Source of the DNA: Rhizobium sp. ACO-34A
GTDB taxonomy: Bacteria; Pseudomonadota; Alphaproteobacteria; Rhizobiales; Rhizobiaceae
Length of the DNA: 64,000 nucleotides
Assembly: GCA_002600635.1 (NCBI GenBank)
Contig: CP021371.1
Span: 3,041,001-3,105,000, forward strand
Reading direction: 5' to 3'
Shown here in pieces: positions 35,841 to 45,464 of this stretch. Under the pieces are notes generated by a model that did no database searches, was not told where the DNA came from, and was given only the letters and a program-made list of their open reading frames with translations. Position 1 is the stretch's first letter; each line of letters begins with the position of its first letter. The position numbers and the translations under genes were made by a program.

Positions 35841-37097
35841 TCAGGACTTCAGTATCTCTGGCAGCCGGGCGAGGAGCTTCGCCCGGTCCATGGAGAAGCT
35901 GGACGAAATCCATTCGTCTTCGAGCTTGCGCAACGTCTCGCCAACCTTTGGCCCCGCCTCCACGCCCGCTGAAATGACATCGCTGCCGGTGAGCGGAAAG
36001 CGCGGCCGCTCGTATTTCTGCGCCTTGCCGAGCAGGACAGAAAGCCGCCCTGCCCGCGCCATGGCCTGAGGATTGCCTTCCGCGCCCGCCCTCGCGCTGG
36101 CAAGTTCCAGCTTGATCACGGCGATGATCCCTTCCGTTCCGAAACGATAGAGATCGCGGGTGAACACCGCGTCCGTCACGGCGTCGGCGGACTTCGGCGC
36201 AAGCGCGAAACGCTCCAGATAGACCGCCTCCGCCCGGGACAGACGCAGCCGCTCGGAAAGCCCCGCGAGGCGCTGGACGTCCTTGGGCACAATCGAGGCA
36301 AGCCGCAGCAGCGGCTCCGGCGTCCAACCGAACGCCTGCTCCGCCGCAATCAGGCCGGGAATCGCATCGATCCCCCACTTCTCGGTCTCCGGCAGGATTT
36401 CCGTCAGCACACCGGACTGGCGCATCCAGAGAAGCGCCCGGCCGGGATCGGTGGCGGCCAGCAGCTTCTTCATCTCGGACCACACCCGCTCGGCGGACAG
36501 GCTCTTGAGCTGGTCCTTCGCCCGCGCGCAGGCCTTCAGCCCCGTTGCATCCGGCCGTCCGCCGCCATAATGGGCGAAGAACCGGAAGAAACGCAGAACC
36601 CTGAGGTAATCCTCGGCAATCCGCGTATCCGCATCCCCGATGAAGCGCACGGTCTTCGTCTCGATATCGGCAAGACCGCCGATCAGATCGATCACCTCGC
36701 CGCGTTCATCGACATAGAGCGCGTTGATCGTCAGGTCGCGGCGTTCGGCATCCACCTGCCAGTCTGTCCCGAAAGCCACCTGCGCCCGCCGCCCGTCGGT
36801 CTCCACATCGCGCCGGAGCGTCGTCACCTCGAAGCCTGTGCCGTCGATCACCAGCGTCACCGTGCCGTGCTCGATGCCGGTCGGGACCGCCTTGATACCG
36901 GCCACCGTCGCACGCTCGACGACGACCTCGGGCAGCAGCGTCGTGGCAAGGTCGATATCGCCGACCGGCAAGCCCATCAGGCTGTTGCGCACCGCGCCAC
37001 CGACCACCCGGACCTCGCCGCCATCGGCATTGAGCAGCGCGAAAAGCCTTGTCAGCGCGGGATCGCGGAACCAGGCTTCCGACGAGAGATTGGTCAT
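35841..37097 (-). CDS. cca: CCA-adding tRNA nucleotidyltransferase family protein
   Basis: A class-II nucleotidyltransferase that adds or repairs the CCA end of tRNA. It is 418 residues long, with the head-domain motifs VVGGAVRNSLMG, the catalytic DIDLATT and RRDLTINAL, followed by the EDYLRVLRFFRFFAHYG neck region. There is no HD domain, as usual for the alphaproteobacterial form. It overlaps the NUDIX gene by four bases, so it is the third cistron of DUF1285–NUDIX–cca. Confidence 0.94.
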   Translation of the reverse strand: MTNLSSEAWFRDPALTRLFALLNADGGEVRVVGGAVRNSLMGLPVGDIDLATTLLPEVVVERATVAGIKAVPTGIEHGTVTLVIDGTGFEVTTLRRDVETDGRRAQVAFGTDWQVDAERRDLTINALYVDERGEVIDLIGGLADIETKTVRFIGDADTRIAEDYLRVLRFFRFFAHYGGGRPDATGLKACARAKDQLKSLSAERVWSEMKKLLAATDPGRALLWMRQSGVLTEILPETEKWGIDAIPGLIAAEQAFGWTPEPLLRLASIVPKDVQRLAGLSERLRLSRAEAVYLERFALAPKSADAVTDAVFTRDLYRFGTEGIIAVIKLELASARAGAEGNPQAMARAGRLSVLLGKAQKYERPRFPLTGSDVISAGVEAGPKVGETLRKLEDEWISSSFSMDRAKLLARLPEILKS

Positions 37098-37744
37098 GCA
37101 TAAAGCCTTTCATAAAGCGTCCGGATGATGCCGGCGGTAATGCCCCAGATGTAGCGCTCGCCATAGGGCATCACATAGAAATGCCTGACGATCCCCTGCC
37201 AGGCCTTGCTGTCGCGCTGGTGGTTGGCGGGATCCATAAGGAAGGAAAGCGGCACCTCGAAGACCTCTTCCACCTCGGCCGGATTGGGCGTGATGGTGAA
37301 GCCGCGCTGGACCACGGAAAGAACCGGGATGATGCGAAAACCGGTTCCAGAGAGATATTGCGGCAGTCGCCCGACCGTTTCGACGAAGGAAGGCGCAAGC
37401 CCGATCTCTTCCTCCGCCTCGCGAAGCGCCGCGATCTCGGGCGATTTGTCGTCCTCGTCGATGCCGCCGCCCGGAAAGGCGATCTGTCCGGCATGCTTGC
37501 GCAGTTTCGTCGTCCGCTGGGTCAGGATGATCTTGGCACCATCCGGATCGTCCACCACGGGCACGAGCACGGCGGCATCCTTGAGCTTCAGCCCCTCGTT
37601 TTCCAGAACGGTCTGCGGATTGAGGAGATGGTCGCCATGGTCGCGCCATGCATGTTCGATCGGCGCGCCGATCTGGTTCAGCGCCCGTTGCCTGAAATCC
37701 TGAGCGCTAAAGAGCGTGGACGTTCTTGAAGTACCCACGATCAT
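37094..37744 (-). CDS. NUDIX CoA-pyrophosphatase-type hydrolase
   Basis: A protein of 216 residues. The LTQRTTKLRKHAGQIAFPGGG segment is the UPF0035 signature of CoA/acyl-CoA pyrophosphatases (NUDT7/YeaB type), and the NUDIX box core ALREAEEEIGL follows directly. It therefore probably cleaves CoA to phosphopantetheine and 3',5'-ADP. It overlaps both neighbours by four bases (37741–37744 and 37094–37097), so translation is coupled across all three genes. Confidence 0.93.
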   Translation of the reverse strand: MIVGTSRTSTLFSAQDFRQRALNQIGAPIEHAWRDHGDHLLNPQTVLENEGLKLKDAAVLVPVVDDPDGAKIILTQRTTKLRKHAGQIAFPGGGIDEDDKSPEIAALREAEEEIGLAPSFVETVGRLPQYLSGTGFRIIPVLSVVQRGFTITPNPAEVEEVFEVPLSFLMDPANHQRDSKAWQGIVRHFYVMPYGERYIWGITAGIIRTLYERLYA

Positions 37745-38364
37745 TGCGACAGCCGATCCAACTCATCGGCCGGCATGACCGGAAACACAGCACCACCCGA
37801 GCGAAGGCAGAACATGTCCCGGCCCTCGACCGACAAGACCTCTCCAAGCTCGACGAGATCGTACATCACGGCCCGGGAAACCAGCGCCTCAAGCCGCCCG
37901 CGCACATGCAGATACGGCTTCAGTTCCTGATTTTCGCCTGAGATGACGAAACGCAGCGGATGCACAGCACCCGCCTCGACCACATCACCAACATTGGTGC
38001 GGAAAACCAGCACCCGTTCGTCGTCACGGATATCCACGCTCATCTCGACGGCGACGAAGGGCGCATCCTCGACCCGGATCCCGACCTTTTCCACAGGCGT
38101 GACGAGATAGGTTTTCCCATCCTCATCCTTGCGAAGAACAGTCGAAAAAAGCCTGACCAGCGGCGCGCGACCGATCGGCGTTCCCATGTAGAACCATGTG
38201 CCGTCGGCCCGGATTTCCATGTCGATATCGCCGCAAAACGGCGGTTCCCAGCGCTCGACGGGCGGGAGCCCGTTCTTGCCCCCGGCGGTCTGCTCGCCGG
38301 CACGGGCGATCAGCGCGGCGAGCCCTGCCGCATCCGTCGTCGCTTTCAGCGTGTCGCCTGCCAT
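37741..38364 (-). CDS. DUF1285 domain protein
   Basis: A protein of 207 residues. The family signature PPVERWEPPFCGDIDMEI and ADGTWFYMGTPIGR (about 34–65) is intact. DUF1285 proteins are widespread in proteobacteria, and structures show a beta-rich fold; function is not established that I know of. It leads the DUF1285–NUDIX–cca operon and is divergent from the MoxR operon, 157 bases away. This pairing of a MoxR–DUF58 operon with DUF1285–NUDIX–cca recurs in rhizobia as far as I recall. Confidence 0.92.
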   Translation of the reverse strand: MAGDTLKATTDAAGLAALIARAGEQTAGGKNGLPPVERWEPPFCGDIDMEIRADGTWFYMGTPIGRAPLVRLFSTVLRKDEDGKTYLVTPVEKVGIRVEDAPFVAVEMSVDIRDDERVLVFRTNVGDVVEAGAVHPLRFVISGENQELKPYLHVRGRLEALVSRAVMYDLVELGEVLSVEGRDMFCLRSGGAVFPVMPADELDRLSQ

Positions 38365-38521
38365 CTTTGCGTCCCGGTTTGTCTCTAATGCATTGCAGTC
38401 ACGAGATAGTCATTTGAATCGCGCTTGTCAGCCGCCCGTTCGGGAATAAGTTAGTTCTAAAAGTGACGGTTGCGTATGAGGCGCGATTCGTCCCCAATGG
38501 CCGCATGAGATGGAGAAGACC

Positions 38522-39535
38522 ATGGGAATGATGCCTGTGCCGGAAGCCCCCCTCGATGAAAAGGCCATCATTGCAGCTGCCGAAAAGGCGCTGGCCGATA
38601 TTGCCACCATTCGCGGCGAAGTCTCCAAGGTGATCTTCGGCCAGGAAAAAGTGGTTGAGAACACGCTTTTGGCCATCCTGTCGGGTGGCCATGCCCTGCT
38701 GGTCGGGGTTCCGGGCCTCGCCAAGACCAAGCTCGTCACCACACTCGGCACCGTTCTCGGGCTCGACGCCAACCGCATCCAGTTCACGCCGGACCTGATG
38801 CCATCCGATATCCTCGGCACCGAGGTGATGGACCAGGACGAAAACGGCCGGCGCTCCTTCCGCTTCGTCAAGGGACCGGTCTTCGCCCAGCTTCTGATGG
38901 CCGACGAAATCAACCGCGCCAGCCCGCGCACCCAGTCGGCGCTTCTGCAGTCCATGCAGGAATACCACGTCACCATCGCCGGACAGGCCTATGACCTTCC
39001 CTCGCCGTTCCACGTTCTCGCCACGCAAAACCCACTGGAACAGGAAGGCACCTATCCACTGCCCGAAGCCCAGCTCGACCGCTTCCTGCTGCAGGTCGAT
39101 GTCGGTTATCCGGAGCTTGCCGCCGAACGCCAGATCCTCCTCGAAACAACCGGCCTTTCCGAAGCGCGCGCAACCAGCGTCGTAACAGCCGAACGGCTGA
39201 TCGAGATCCAGAAACTCATCCGCCAGATGCCCGTTTCCGAAAGCGTTGTGGATGCGATCCTGTCGCTCGTGCGCTCCGCCCGCCCGGGTCAGGGCAATGC
39301 GGAAACCGACAAGAACGTCGCCTGGGGTCCCGGCCCGCGCGCCGGTCAGGCACTCATGCTCTGCGCCCGCGCCCGCGCGCTTTATGAAGGACGCCTCGCA
39401 CCGTCGCTCGATGACGTTTATGCGCTTGCCGAACCGGTGCTTGAACACCGCATGGCGCTTGCCTTCTCGGCTCGTGCGGAAGGCATGTCGGTACGCGATG
39501 TGATCGCTGGCCTCGTCAGCCGTGCTCGCGGCTGA
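38522..39535 (+). CDS. MoxR-type AAA+ ATPase
   Basis: A chaperone-like ATPase that helps assemble or activate partner protein complexes. I choose ATG 38522 because GGAG precedes it at seven bases (337 residues); ATG 38510 would add four. Walker A (GVPGLAKTK), Walker B (LLMADEINRASPRTQSALLQSMQE region) and sensor 1 (VLATQNPLEQEGTYPLPEAQ) are canonical for the MoxR family. It heads a four-gene operon with DUF58, DUF4159 and a large membrane protein, the usual MoxR–VWA arrangement. Confidence 0.94.
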   Translation: MGMMPVPEAPLDEKAIIAAAEKALADIATIRGEVSKVIFGQEKVVENTLLAILSGGHALLVGVPGLAKTKLVTTLGTVLGLDANRIQFTPDLMPSDILGTEVMDQDENGRRSFRFVKGPVFAQLLMADEINRASPRTQSALLQSMQEYHVTIAGQAYDLPSPFHVLATQNPLEQEGTYPLPEAQLDRFLLQVDVGYPELAAERQILLETTGLSEARATSVVTAERLIEIQKLIRQMPVSESVVDAILSLVRSARPGQGNAETDKNVAWGPGPRAGQALMLCARARALYEGRLAPSLDDVYALAEPVLEHRMALAFSARAEGMSVRDVIAGLVSRARG

Positions 39536-39551
39536 GAAAGGCTAGGGGCTC

Positions 39552-40472
39552 GTGGCAAGCATTGGCCAGATCGTCGAGCAGACCCCGAGCAGCGATGCGC
39601 TGAGCCGCGCCCGTCAGCGCGCAGCCCTGGTGCCCGACTGCATGGTCGAGGCCCGCCGCATCGCCAATACCGTGATCGCCGGCTGGCATGGTCGCCGGAA
39701 GCGCGGCATCGGCGAGAATTTCTGGCAGTTTCGCCCCTATTCGGAAGGCGAGAGCTTCGCCCGCATCGACTGGCGGCGCTCCGCTCGCGACGACCACACC
39801 TATATCCGCGACCACGAATGGCAGGCAGCGCATACGATCTGGCTGTGGGCCGACATGTCGCCCTCGATGATGTACAAGTCGACGCTTGCTTCCGTTTCCA
39901 AGGAGAGCCGCGCGCTGGTGCTGATGCTGGCGCTAGCCGAAATCCTTGCGCGGTCGGGCGAGCGCATCGGCTGCCCCGGCGTCATGGAGCCGGTTTCCGC
40001 CCGCAACGCCGCCGAACGGCTCGCCGCAGCGCTTATTCATGCACCGGCCACCAGCGGCCTGCCGGATACCGGCATGATCCGCGGCATGAGCGATATCGTG
40101 CTGATCGGCGACTTCCTAGATGACGCCGACCGCATCATGGATCGTATCGGTCCGCTTGCCCGTCGCGGCCTGCGCGGCCATGTGGTCGAGATCGCAGACC
40201 CGGCGGAGGAGAGCTTCCCCTATACCGGCCGCACCGAGTTCACCGATCCGGAAACCGGAGAAAAGCTGACATCCGGACGCGCAGAGAGCCTGCGCGAAGA
40301 CTACCGCCGCGCCTATCTCGCCCGCCGTGACAATCTCGGCGAAGCGCTGCGTCGATTGGGTTGGAGCTTTGTGCCCCACAGCACGGACCGGCTGGCCTCC
40401 GAGGCACTGGTCGCCGTGCACATGTATCTCTCCGGCACGCCGCCACGCGTCAGCAGGAGCAATGCCTCATGA
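39552..40472 (+). CDS. DUF58 domain protein of the MoxR operon
   Basis: A protein of 306 residues from GTG 39552 (AGGGGCTC upstream). The DUF58 signature FRPYSEGESFARIDWRRSAR is clear (about 60–79), followed by a VWA-like fold with WLWADMSPSMMY in place of a full MIDAS. DUF58 proteins are partners of MoxR ATPases. It follows moxR by 16 bases and overlaps the next gene by four (ATGA at 40469). Confidence 0.93.
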   Translation: MASIGQIVEQTPSSDALSRARQRAALVPDCMVEARRIANTVIAGWHGRRKRGIGENFWQFRPYSEGESFARIDWRRSARDDHTYIRDHEWQAAHTIWLWADMSPSMMYKSTLASVSKESRALVLMLALAEILARSGERIGCPGVMEPVSARNAAERLAAALIHAPATSGLPDTGMIRGMSDIVLIGDFLDDADRIMDRIGPLARRGLRGHVVEIADPAEESFPYTGRTEFTDPETGEKLTSGRAESLREDYRRAYLARRDNLGEALRRLGWSFVPHSTDRLASEALVAVHMYLSGTPPRVSRSNAS

Positions 40473-43288
40473 GCGCATTGCCCTTTGCCTTCGCCGCCCC
40501 TGCCGTTCTGATTGCCCTTGCCGCCCTGCCGCTGATCTGGTGGTTGCTCAAGCTCACCCCACCCCGCCCCAAGGCAGAGGTATTTCCACCGCTCAGAATT
40601 CTGGCTTCGGTCCTCAAGCGGGAGGAAACGCCGTCGAGAAGCCCGTGGTGGCTGACCCTGTTGCGCATGGCGATTGCCGCACTTGCCATCTTCGCGCTCG
40701 CCGATCCGGTGATGAACCCGCGCAACGCCTCCGTATCGGGCGATGGCCCGCTGGTCCTCGTCATCGACAACGGCTGGTCGACATCGACCGACTGGGACCG
40801 CCGGATCGCGACCGCCGAGGCGCTGATCGGTGACGCCTCCGACGCCAGCCTGCCGGTATCGCTCGTCTTCACCGCCGATCCAAGCCACGATCCCGTGCCT
40901 GTTGCTGCCAGCACCGCGCTGGAAAGACTGCATGCAGCCGCGCCGAAGCCTTTGCGGCCCGACCGTGAGCGCGCCATCGGCGCGCTCCGAGAAGCACTCC
41001 AGTCCACCCGTCCCGGCACGCTCGTCTTCCTCTCCGACGGTCTTTCGTCGCGCGAAAACGACACGACCGTGGCCGACCTCGCGGCCCTTTTACCCTATCA
41101 GTTCAGGCTGGCCGAGGGTGACGGCAAGGCTGCCGTCGCCATCACCGGCGCGACCAACGGTTCCAACGCCCTGGAAGTCGACCTTTCGCGACTTTCCACC
41201 AACGGCGCGGCCAGCGTGAACATCGAGGCGCAGGATAGGCAGGGCCGCGTGATCGCCACCGGCATGGCTAATTTCCGCAGCGGAGAAAACGTGGCGAAGG
41301 CCGCGGTCAATGCGCCGTTCGAATTGCGCAACGATTTCGCCCGTCTCTCCGTCGTCGGCCTCGGCACCGCCGGCGCCACCCATCTTCTGGACGATGGTTT
41401 CCGCCGCCGCCGCGTCGCGCTGATTTCCGGCGAGGCGGGCGACGAGTTCCAGCCGCTGCTTTCGCCGCTCTATTATATCGAACGCGCGCTCGCGCCCTAT
41501 GCAGACCTGATGAAGCCCGACGTCACGGATCTTGCCGTGTCGATCCCGGAATTCCTGTCGCGCAATCCCTCCGTCATCGTACTCGCCGATGTCGGGCGTC
41601 TGCCCGCTGAAGTCTACGATCCGCTGCAGCGCTGGATTTCGCGCGGCGGAACGCTGATCCGCTTTGCCGGCCCGCGCCTTGCGGCCGCTCCTTCCGGCGA
41701 CCCGCTGCTTCCCGTCGTCCTGCGTCAGGGTGAGCGGGCGCTCGGCGGCGCCCTGTCATGGGCTGAACCCCAGCCGCTGGCAGACTTCCCGCGCTTCGGT
41801 CCCTTCGCCGGCATGGCCCGTCCGCAGGACATCCTCGTCAAGCGGCAGGTGCTTGCCGAACCGACGCCCGACCTTACCGAACGCACCTGGGCAAGCCTTG
41901 CCGACGGAACGCCGCTCGTCACCGTCCGGGAAAACGGCGCAGGCCGTATCGTGCTTTTCCATGTCAGCGCGGAAGCCACATGGTCGGATCTGCCGATCTC
42001 GGGCCACTTCGTCGAAATGCTCCGCCGCCTCATTCAGCTTTCGCGCGTCGGCACCACCACCGAAGGCAGCGACGCGACGGCTCCGGCCCTCCCGCCCTAT
42101 CGCCTGCTGACAGCTTCAGGCACCATGACCAGCGAAGCCGGAACCGCCCGCCCCTTGAGCCTTGGGAACGAACGTCCCCAAGCATCGACCTTCGACAATC
42201 CACCGGGCCTCTATGGCACAGAGGACGGTTTCGTCGCCCTGAACCTTCTGCCCACGGGCAGCGAACTGACGCCGCTTCCGCAGGATGCCAATGTACAGGT
42301 CTCGCGCGAGCCGCTTGCCGGCTCCGCTGCCAAGCCCCTGAAACCGGCGCTCCTGTCGATCGCCTTTGCGCTGCTCGTGCTGGATAGTCTGGTTGTACTT
42401 TTCATGAACGGCGTCTTTGCCCGCCTTCCCGGCAGCACGACAAGGGCCGGCCGCGCCACCACCACCGGCATCGCCATGATGCTGGCCGCACTGCTGGCGC
42501 TTCCCGACGACCTGCGCTCCGCCGACACCAAGCCCGGCGACGAACTGATCCTCGAGCGGCTGGACAACACCCACCTCGCCTATGTCATCACCGGCGAACC
42601 GGAAGTGGACCGTATCTCGGAACGCGGGCTTATCGGCCTCACCGATTTCCTCACCTACCGGACGACGCTCGAACCCGCCCCTCCGGTGGGCCTCGACATT
42701 TCCAAGGACGAACTGTCCTTCTACCCGATCATCTTCTGGCCGGTATCGGCGACCGCGCCCATGCCCTCGGCCGCCGCCATCAGCCGTATCGACGCCTATA
42801 TGCGCGCCGGCGGCACCGTGCTCTTCGATACCCGCGACCAGATCTCCGCCCTCGGGGGCGATGCCGGCCCGAGCGCCAATGGCGAGCGTCTCCAGGCGAT
42901 CCTCGCCACCATCGACATTCCGCCGCTGGAACCCGTTCCGTCCGACCATGTACTGGCGCGGTCGTTTTATCTGCTGTCGAATTTCCCCGGTCGCTACACC
43001 GGCAGCCCCCTTTGGGTCGAGGCCAGGCAGGAAGCGAAAACGGCGAATAGCGCCGTGGCCTCTGCAGGCGATGGCGTCTCTCCCATTCTGATTACCGGTA
43101 ACGACATGCTTGCCGCCTGGGCAATCGAGGACAGCGGCGCCCCGATGATGCCGACCGTGCCCCCGGACGAGATGCAGCGGGAAATGTCCTACCGCGCTGG
43201 TGTGAACATCATGATGTACATGCTGACCGGCAACTACAAGGCCGATCAGGTGCACATTCCCGACCTGCTGGAACGGTTGGGCCAGTGA
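40469..43288 (+). CDS. BatA/DUF4159 domain membrane protein of the MoxR operon
   Basis: A protein of 939 residues from ATG 40469, overlapping the DUF58 stop. The N-terminal BatA-like region has two transmembrane helices (about 5–25, 58–78) around PPRPKAEVFPPLRIL, followed by a degenerate VWA (LVLVIDNGWSTSTDWDRR). The middle holds a glutamine-amidotransferase-like fold (ISGEAGDEFQPL to about 560), another helix pair (about 645–690), and a C-terminal DUF4159 domain (about 705–935) with the YPIIFWPV and GGTVLFDTRDQ motifs. It is probably an inner-membrane scaffold for the MoxR system. A base separates it from the next gene. Confidence 0.9.
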   Translation: MSALPFAFAAPAVLIALAALPLIWWLLKLTPPRPKAEVFPPLRILASVLKREETPSRSPWWLTLLRMAIAALAIFALADPVMNPRNASVSGDGPLVLVIDNGWSTSTDWDRRIATAEALIGDASDASLPVSLVFTADPSHDPVPVAASTALERLHAAAPKPLRPDRERAIGALREALQSTRPGTLVFLSDGLSSRENDTTVADLAALLPYQFRLAEGDGKAAVAITGATNGSNALEVDLSRLSTNGAASVNIEAQDRQGRVIATGMANFRSGENVAKAAVNAPFELRNDFARLSVVGLGTAGATHLLDDGFRRRRVALISGEAGDEFQPLLSPLYYIERALAPYADLMKPDVTDLAVSIPEFLSRNPSVIVLADVGRLPAEVYDPLQRWISRGGTLIRFAGPRLAAAPSGDPLLPVVLRQGERALGGALSWAEPQPLADFPRFGPFAGMARPQDILVKRQVLAEPTPDLTERTWASLADGTPLVTVRENGAGRIVLFHVSAEATWSDLPISGHFVEMLRRLIQLSRVGTTTEGSDATAPALPPYRLLTASGTMTSEAGTARPLSLGNERPQASTFDNPPGLYGTEDGFVALNLLPTGSELTPLPQDANVQVSREPLAGSAAKPLKPALLSIAFALLVLDSLVVLFMNGVFARLPGSTTRAGRATTTGIAMMLAALLALPDDLRSADTKPGDELILERLDNTHLAYVITGEPEVDRISERGLIGLTDFLTYRTTLEPAPPVGLDISKDELSFYPIIFWPVSATAPMPSAAAISRIDAYMRAGGTVLFDTRDQISALGGDAGPSANGERLQAILATIDIPPLEPVPSDHVLARSFYLLSNFPGRYTGSPLWVEARQEAKTANSAVASAGDGVSPILITGNDMLAAWAIEDSGAPMMPTVPPDEMQREMSYRAGVNIMMYMLTGNYKADQVHIPDLLERLGQ

Positions 43289-43289
43289 C

Positions 43290-45362
43290 ATGACGATCGA
43301 ATTCGCCCCCTTCATTCCATGGTTCGTTCTGGCAATCCTCGCGGTGCTGATCGTGCTGTTGCTCGGGGTCGGCCTCCTGAAACGGGTGCGTGGCACGGTC
43401 CTGCGCTTCGTCGCCTCCGCCGCCGTGCTTGCCGCTCTCGCCAATCCGCTGCTGCTGCAGGAAGAGCGCGAACCGCTCAGCACCATCGTCCCCGTCATCG
43501 TCGACCGCAGCCAGAGCCAGGAGGCACCCGGCCGCACGGCCATGACCGACGAGGCCTTGAAGGCGCTGACCGATCGCCTGTCACGCTTTGCCCGCATCGA
43601 GCCGCGCATCGTCGAGGTGAAGAACCCGCCGACCAACGATTCTCCCTCAACAAGACTTTTCGAGGCGCTGGCGTCGTCCATCACGGACGTTCCGCCGACC
43701 CGCGTCGGCGGTGCGATCATGCTGACCGACGGTCAGGTGCACGACATTCCGGCAATCGGCCAGTCTCTCGGCTTCGAGGCCCCCCTGCATGCGTTGGTAA
43801 CCGGCAAGGCGGATGAATTCGACCGCCGCATCGAGGTCCGTCAGGCCCCGCGCTTCGGCATCGTCAACGACCCGCAGGAGCTGACCTTCCGCGTTTTCGA
43901 CGATGGAAGGAAGACGGATGCGCCGGCGGAAGTCACCGTGCTGATGAACGGCGAGGAGATCGCAAGGCTCAACGCCGTTCCGGGCGTCGATACGCCGCTT
44001 TCCTTCAAGGTGCCGCGCGGCGGCACCAATGTGCTCGAGTTCAATGTCGCCGGCGCGCCGGGCGAAGTCACAGACATCAACAACAAGGCCATCCATCTGA
44101 TCGAAGGCATTCGCGAAAACCTGCGGGTGCTTCTGGTTTCCGGCTCGCCCCATGCCGGCGAACGCGCGTGGCGCAACCTGTTGAAGTCTGATGCCTCCGT
44201 CGATCTGGTGCACTTCACCATTCTTCGCCCACCGGAAAAGCAGGACGGCACGCCGATCAATGAATTGTCGCTGATCGCCTTCCCGACCCGCGAGCTGTTC
44301 GTCGAGAAGATCAACGATTTCGACCTGATCATTTTCGACCGCTATCAGGACCGCAAGAACGTCCTGCCGATCCTCTACTACGACTATATCGCCGAATACG
44401 TGAAGCGCGGTGGCGCGCTGCTGATCGCGGCCGGCCCGGAACTGGCGAGCGAGGACTCGATTGCACTGACGCCGCTCTCCTCCGTCATTCCCGCCGCCCC
44501 CACCGGCGAAATGCACGAGGCGGCCTTCTATCCGCGCCTTTCCAAGGAAGGCGAACGCCACCCTGTCACGCGAGGCCTCGATGGCTCCGCAAGCGAACCG
44601 CCGGCCTGGGGCCGCTGGTTCCGCAGCGTCGATGTGGCCAATCCCGATGGGGAAACCGTCATGACGGCGGACGGTGGTCGTCCGCTGCTGGTGCTCAACC
44701 GCTCCGGCGAAGGCCGCGTCGCCATGCTGCTGTCGGATCAGGGTTGGCTCTGGGCGCGCGGCTTCGAAGGCGGCGGCCCGCATGTTTCGCTCTACCGGCG
44801 CATCGCCCACTGGCTGATGAAGGAACCGGAACTGGAGGAAGAGTCTCTGAAGGCGCGCGCCATCGGCCGCACGCTGGAAGTGACGCGTCAGACCATCGGC
44901 GACAAACCGGGGCCGGCAACCATCCGCACGCCCTCCGGCAAGACCGAGACGCTCGACCTGACGGAAACCATTCCAGGCCTCTATCGCGGGGAGCGGCGGA
45001 TGGACGAAATCGGCCTGTTCACTGTCAGCAACGGCGATTTCTCGACGCTGGTGCATGTCGGCGCGGTCGATGCGCAGGAATTCAAGGCCATGGTCTCGAC
45101 CACCGAGGCGCTGGCTCCCGTCGCTGCCGCCACCAAGGGCATGCTCGCGCGCCTCGATAATGGCAATGGCGGCATCCGCGTGCCGGATATCGTACCGGTC
45201 AGCAGCGAGGTCCGCGTGACCGACAACCGGCGCATGCTGATCCGCCTCACGGATGAAACCGTGCTCAAGGGCGTAAACACCCTGCCCCTGTTTGCCGGCT
45301 TTGCAGGCCTTGCCGTCCTGCTCTTCGCCGTCTCCGCCATGTGGTGGCGCGAAGGACGCTGA
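43290..45362 (+). CDS. Large membrane protein with glutamine-amidotransferase-like domain, MoxR operon
   Basis: A protein of 690 residues. Two N-terminal helices (about 8–28, 35–55) and one C-terminal helix (about 662–684) flank a large periplasmic or cytoplasmic region. That region begins with a VWA-like segment (VPVIVDRSQSQ, GGAIMLTDGQVHD) and contains a class-I amidotransferase-like fold around LRVLLVSGSPHAGER, FDLIIFDRYQ and GGALLIAAGPE. No catalytic Cys is apparent, so the fold is probably structural. It is the last gene of moxR–DUF58–DUF4159–this gene. The substrate or complex served is unknown. Confidence 0.88.
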   Translation: MTIEFAPFIPWFVLAILAVLIVLLLGVGLLKRVRGTVLRFVASAAVLAALANPLLLQEEREPLSTIVPVIVDRSQSQEAPGRTAMTDEALKALTDRLSRFARIEPRIVEVKNPPTNDSPSTRLFEALASSITDVPPTRVGGAIMLTDGQVHDIPAIGQSLGFEAPLHALVTGKADEFDRRIEVRQAPRFGIVNDPQELTFRVFDDGRKTDAPAEVTVLMNGEEIARLNAVPGVDTPLSFKVPRGGTNVLEFNVAGAPGEVTDINNKAIHLIEGIRENLRVLLVSGSPHAGERAWRNLLKSDASVDLVHFTILRPPEKQDGTPINELSLIAFPTRELFVEKINDFDLIIFDRYQDRKNVLPILYYDYIAEYVKRGGALLIAAGPELASEDSIALTPLSSVIPAAPTGEMHEAAFYPRLSKEGERHPVTRGLDGSASEPPAWGRWFRSVDVANPDGETVMTADGGRPLLVLNRSGEGRVAMLLSDQGWLWARGFEGGGPHVSLYRRIAHWLMKEPELEEESLKARAIGRTLEVTRQTIGDKPGPATIRTPSGKTETLDLTETIPGLYRGERRMDEIGLFTVSNGDFSTLVHVGAVDAQEFKAMVSTTEALAPVAAATKGMLARLDNGNGGIRVPDIVPVSSEVRVTDNRRMLIRLTDETVLKGVNTLPLFAGFAGLAVLLFAVSAMWWREGR

Positions 45363-45464
45363 TCCCCGGCCTCCGCTGAAATTCGACACGATGCTCTTGT
45401 CATCCTGCATGCCGCCGTCGCAAAACGGTGAGCAAGACTGCACGACATGCCCCCGGGATTAGCC

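Noticed and set aside
40469..45362. Active von Willebrand MIDAS or amidotransferase sites in the two large MoxR-operon proteins
   Set aside because: The DxSxS and catalytic Cys–His residues are not recognisable, so only the folds are suggested.
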